Origin: an uncultured Bacilli bacterium
Lineage (GTDB): Bacteria; Bacillota_I; Bacilli_A; RF39; UBA660
NCBI GenBank assembly: GCA_944358275.1
Contig: CALVQZ010000077.1
Coordinates: 1-6,278, forward strand
Direction: 5' to 3'
Length of the DNA: 6,278 nucleotides
Position 1 is the stretch's first letter, and each line of letters opens with the position of its first letter. Below, one piece after another: positions 6,234-6,278 of the stretch. The notes beneath the pieces were generated by a model, which saw nothing but the letters and a program-made list of their open reading frames with translations, was not told where the DNA came from and did no database searches. The position numbers and the translations under genes are program-made.

Positions 6234-6278
6234 TTTTGGCTCTGCTATTATAATTAATAAATTAGGCGTAATTGTTTG

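Noticed and set aside
6249..6266. Plus-strand promoter TATAAT (6249-6254) with AGG at 6264-6266
   Set aside because: No -35 and no ATG follows in the window; the spacing differs from the other promoters here, and the leftward terminator reading explains the region better.

Overview
The window is a strongly AT-rich bacterial chromosome segment (roughly a quarter G+C by eye) with Firmicutes-type features: strong GGAGG/GGTGA Shine-Dalgarno sites, intrinsic terminators, and a gene set (SpoVB-type flippase, ComN-like protein, long RelA/SpoT, DTD, AI-2E-type permease) that echoes the Bacilli. In Bacillus subtilis, as I recall, spoVB, comN, secDF, recJ, apt, relA and dtd lie in one neighbourhood; here spoVB, comN, relA and dtd remain together and the intervening genes are absent. 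Every tryptophan checked in the recognised proteins is TGG, and TGA serves as the relA stop, so this looks like genetic code 11 rather than Mycoplasma code 4. An uncultured, genome-reduced gut-type Bacilli/Erysipelotrichia-like lineage is my best guess, not a demonstrated identity.

Layout. Positions 1-113 carry three copies of a GNGACATTTTCA repeat that may be the end of an insertion element lying off the left edge. At 208-729 (+) is a single gene for a small membrane protein with a DUF5684-like core and a C-terminal zinc ribbon. A hairpin terminator at 839-868 separates it from a convergent gene, 867-2156 (-), encoding a SpoVB/MurJ-type flippase that is shorter than usual. A divergent promoter region (2157-2288) then drives the flippase leftward and a four-gene cluster rightward: comN-like (2289-2561), relA/spoT (2570-4729), dtd (4726-5172) and an AI-2E-family permease (5172-6149). 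The cluster is tightly packed: the relA SD overlaps the comN stop, relA/dtd overlap by ATGA, and dtd/permease share the A of TAATG. The window ends with a leftward-facing terminator (6208-6233), probably belonging to a gene off the right edge.

How the genes fit together. relA makes and senses the (p)ppGpp alarmone; dtd removes D-amino acids from tRNA. Both concern aminoacyl-tRNA and translation quality, and they are commonly neighbours in Firmicutes. Three points stand out. The Rel hydrolase domain keeps its metal-binding residues but has lost the catalytic Glu-Asp pair of HDxxED (now Lys-Met). A perfect 14-bp terminator-like hairpin with a U-tract sits inside the first 22 codons of the permease gene, where an initiating ribosome would block it. 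All three promoter-proximal genes have a -10 box placed so that the predicted transcript starts at the Shine-Dalgarno itself, giving leaders of only about 9-10 nt.
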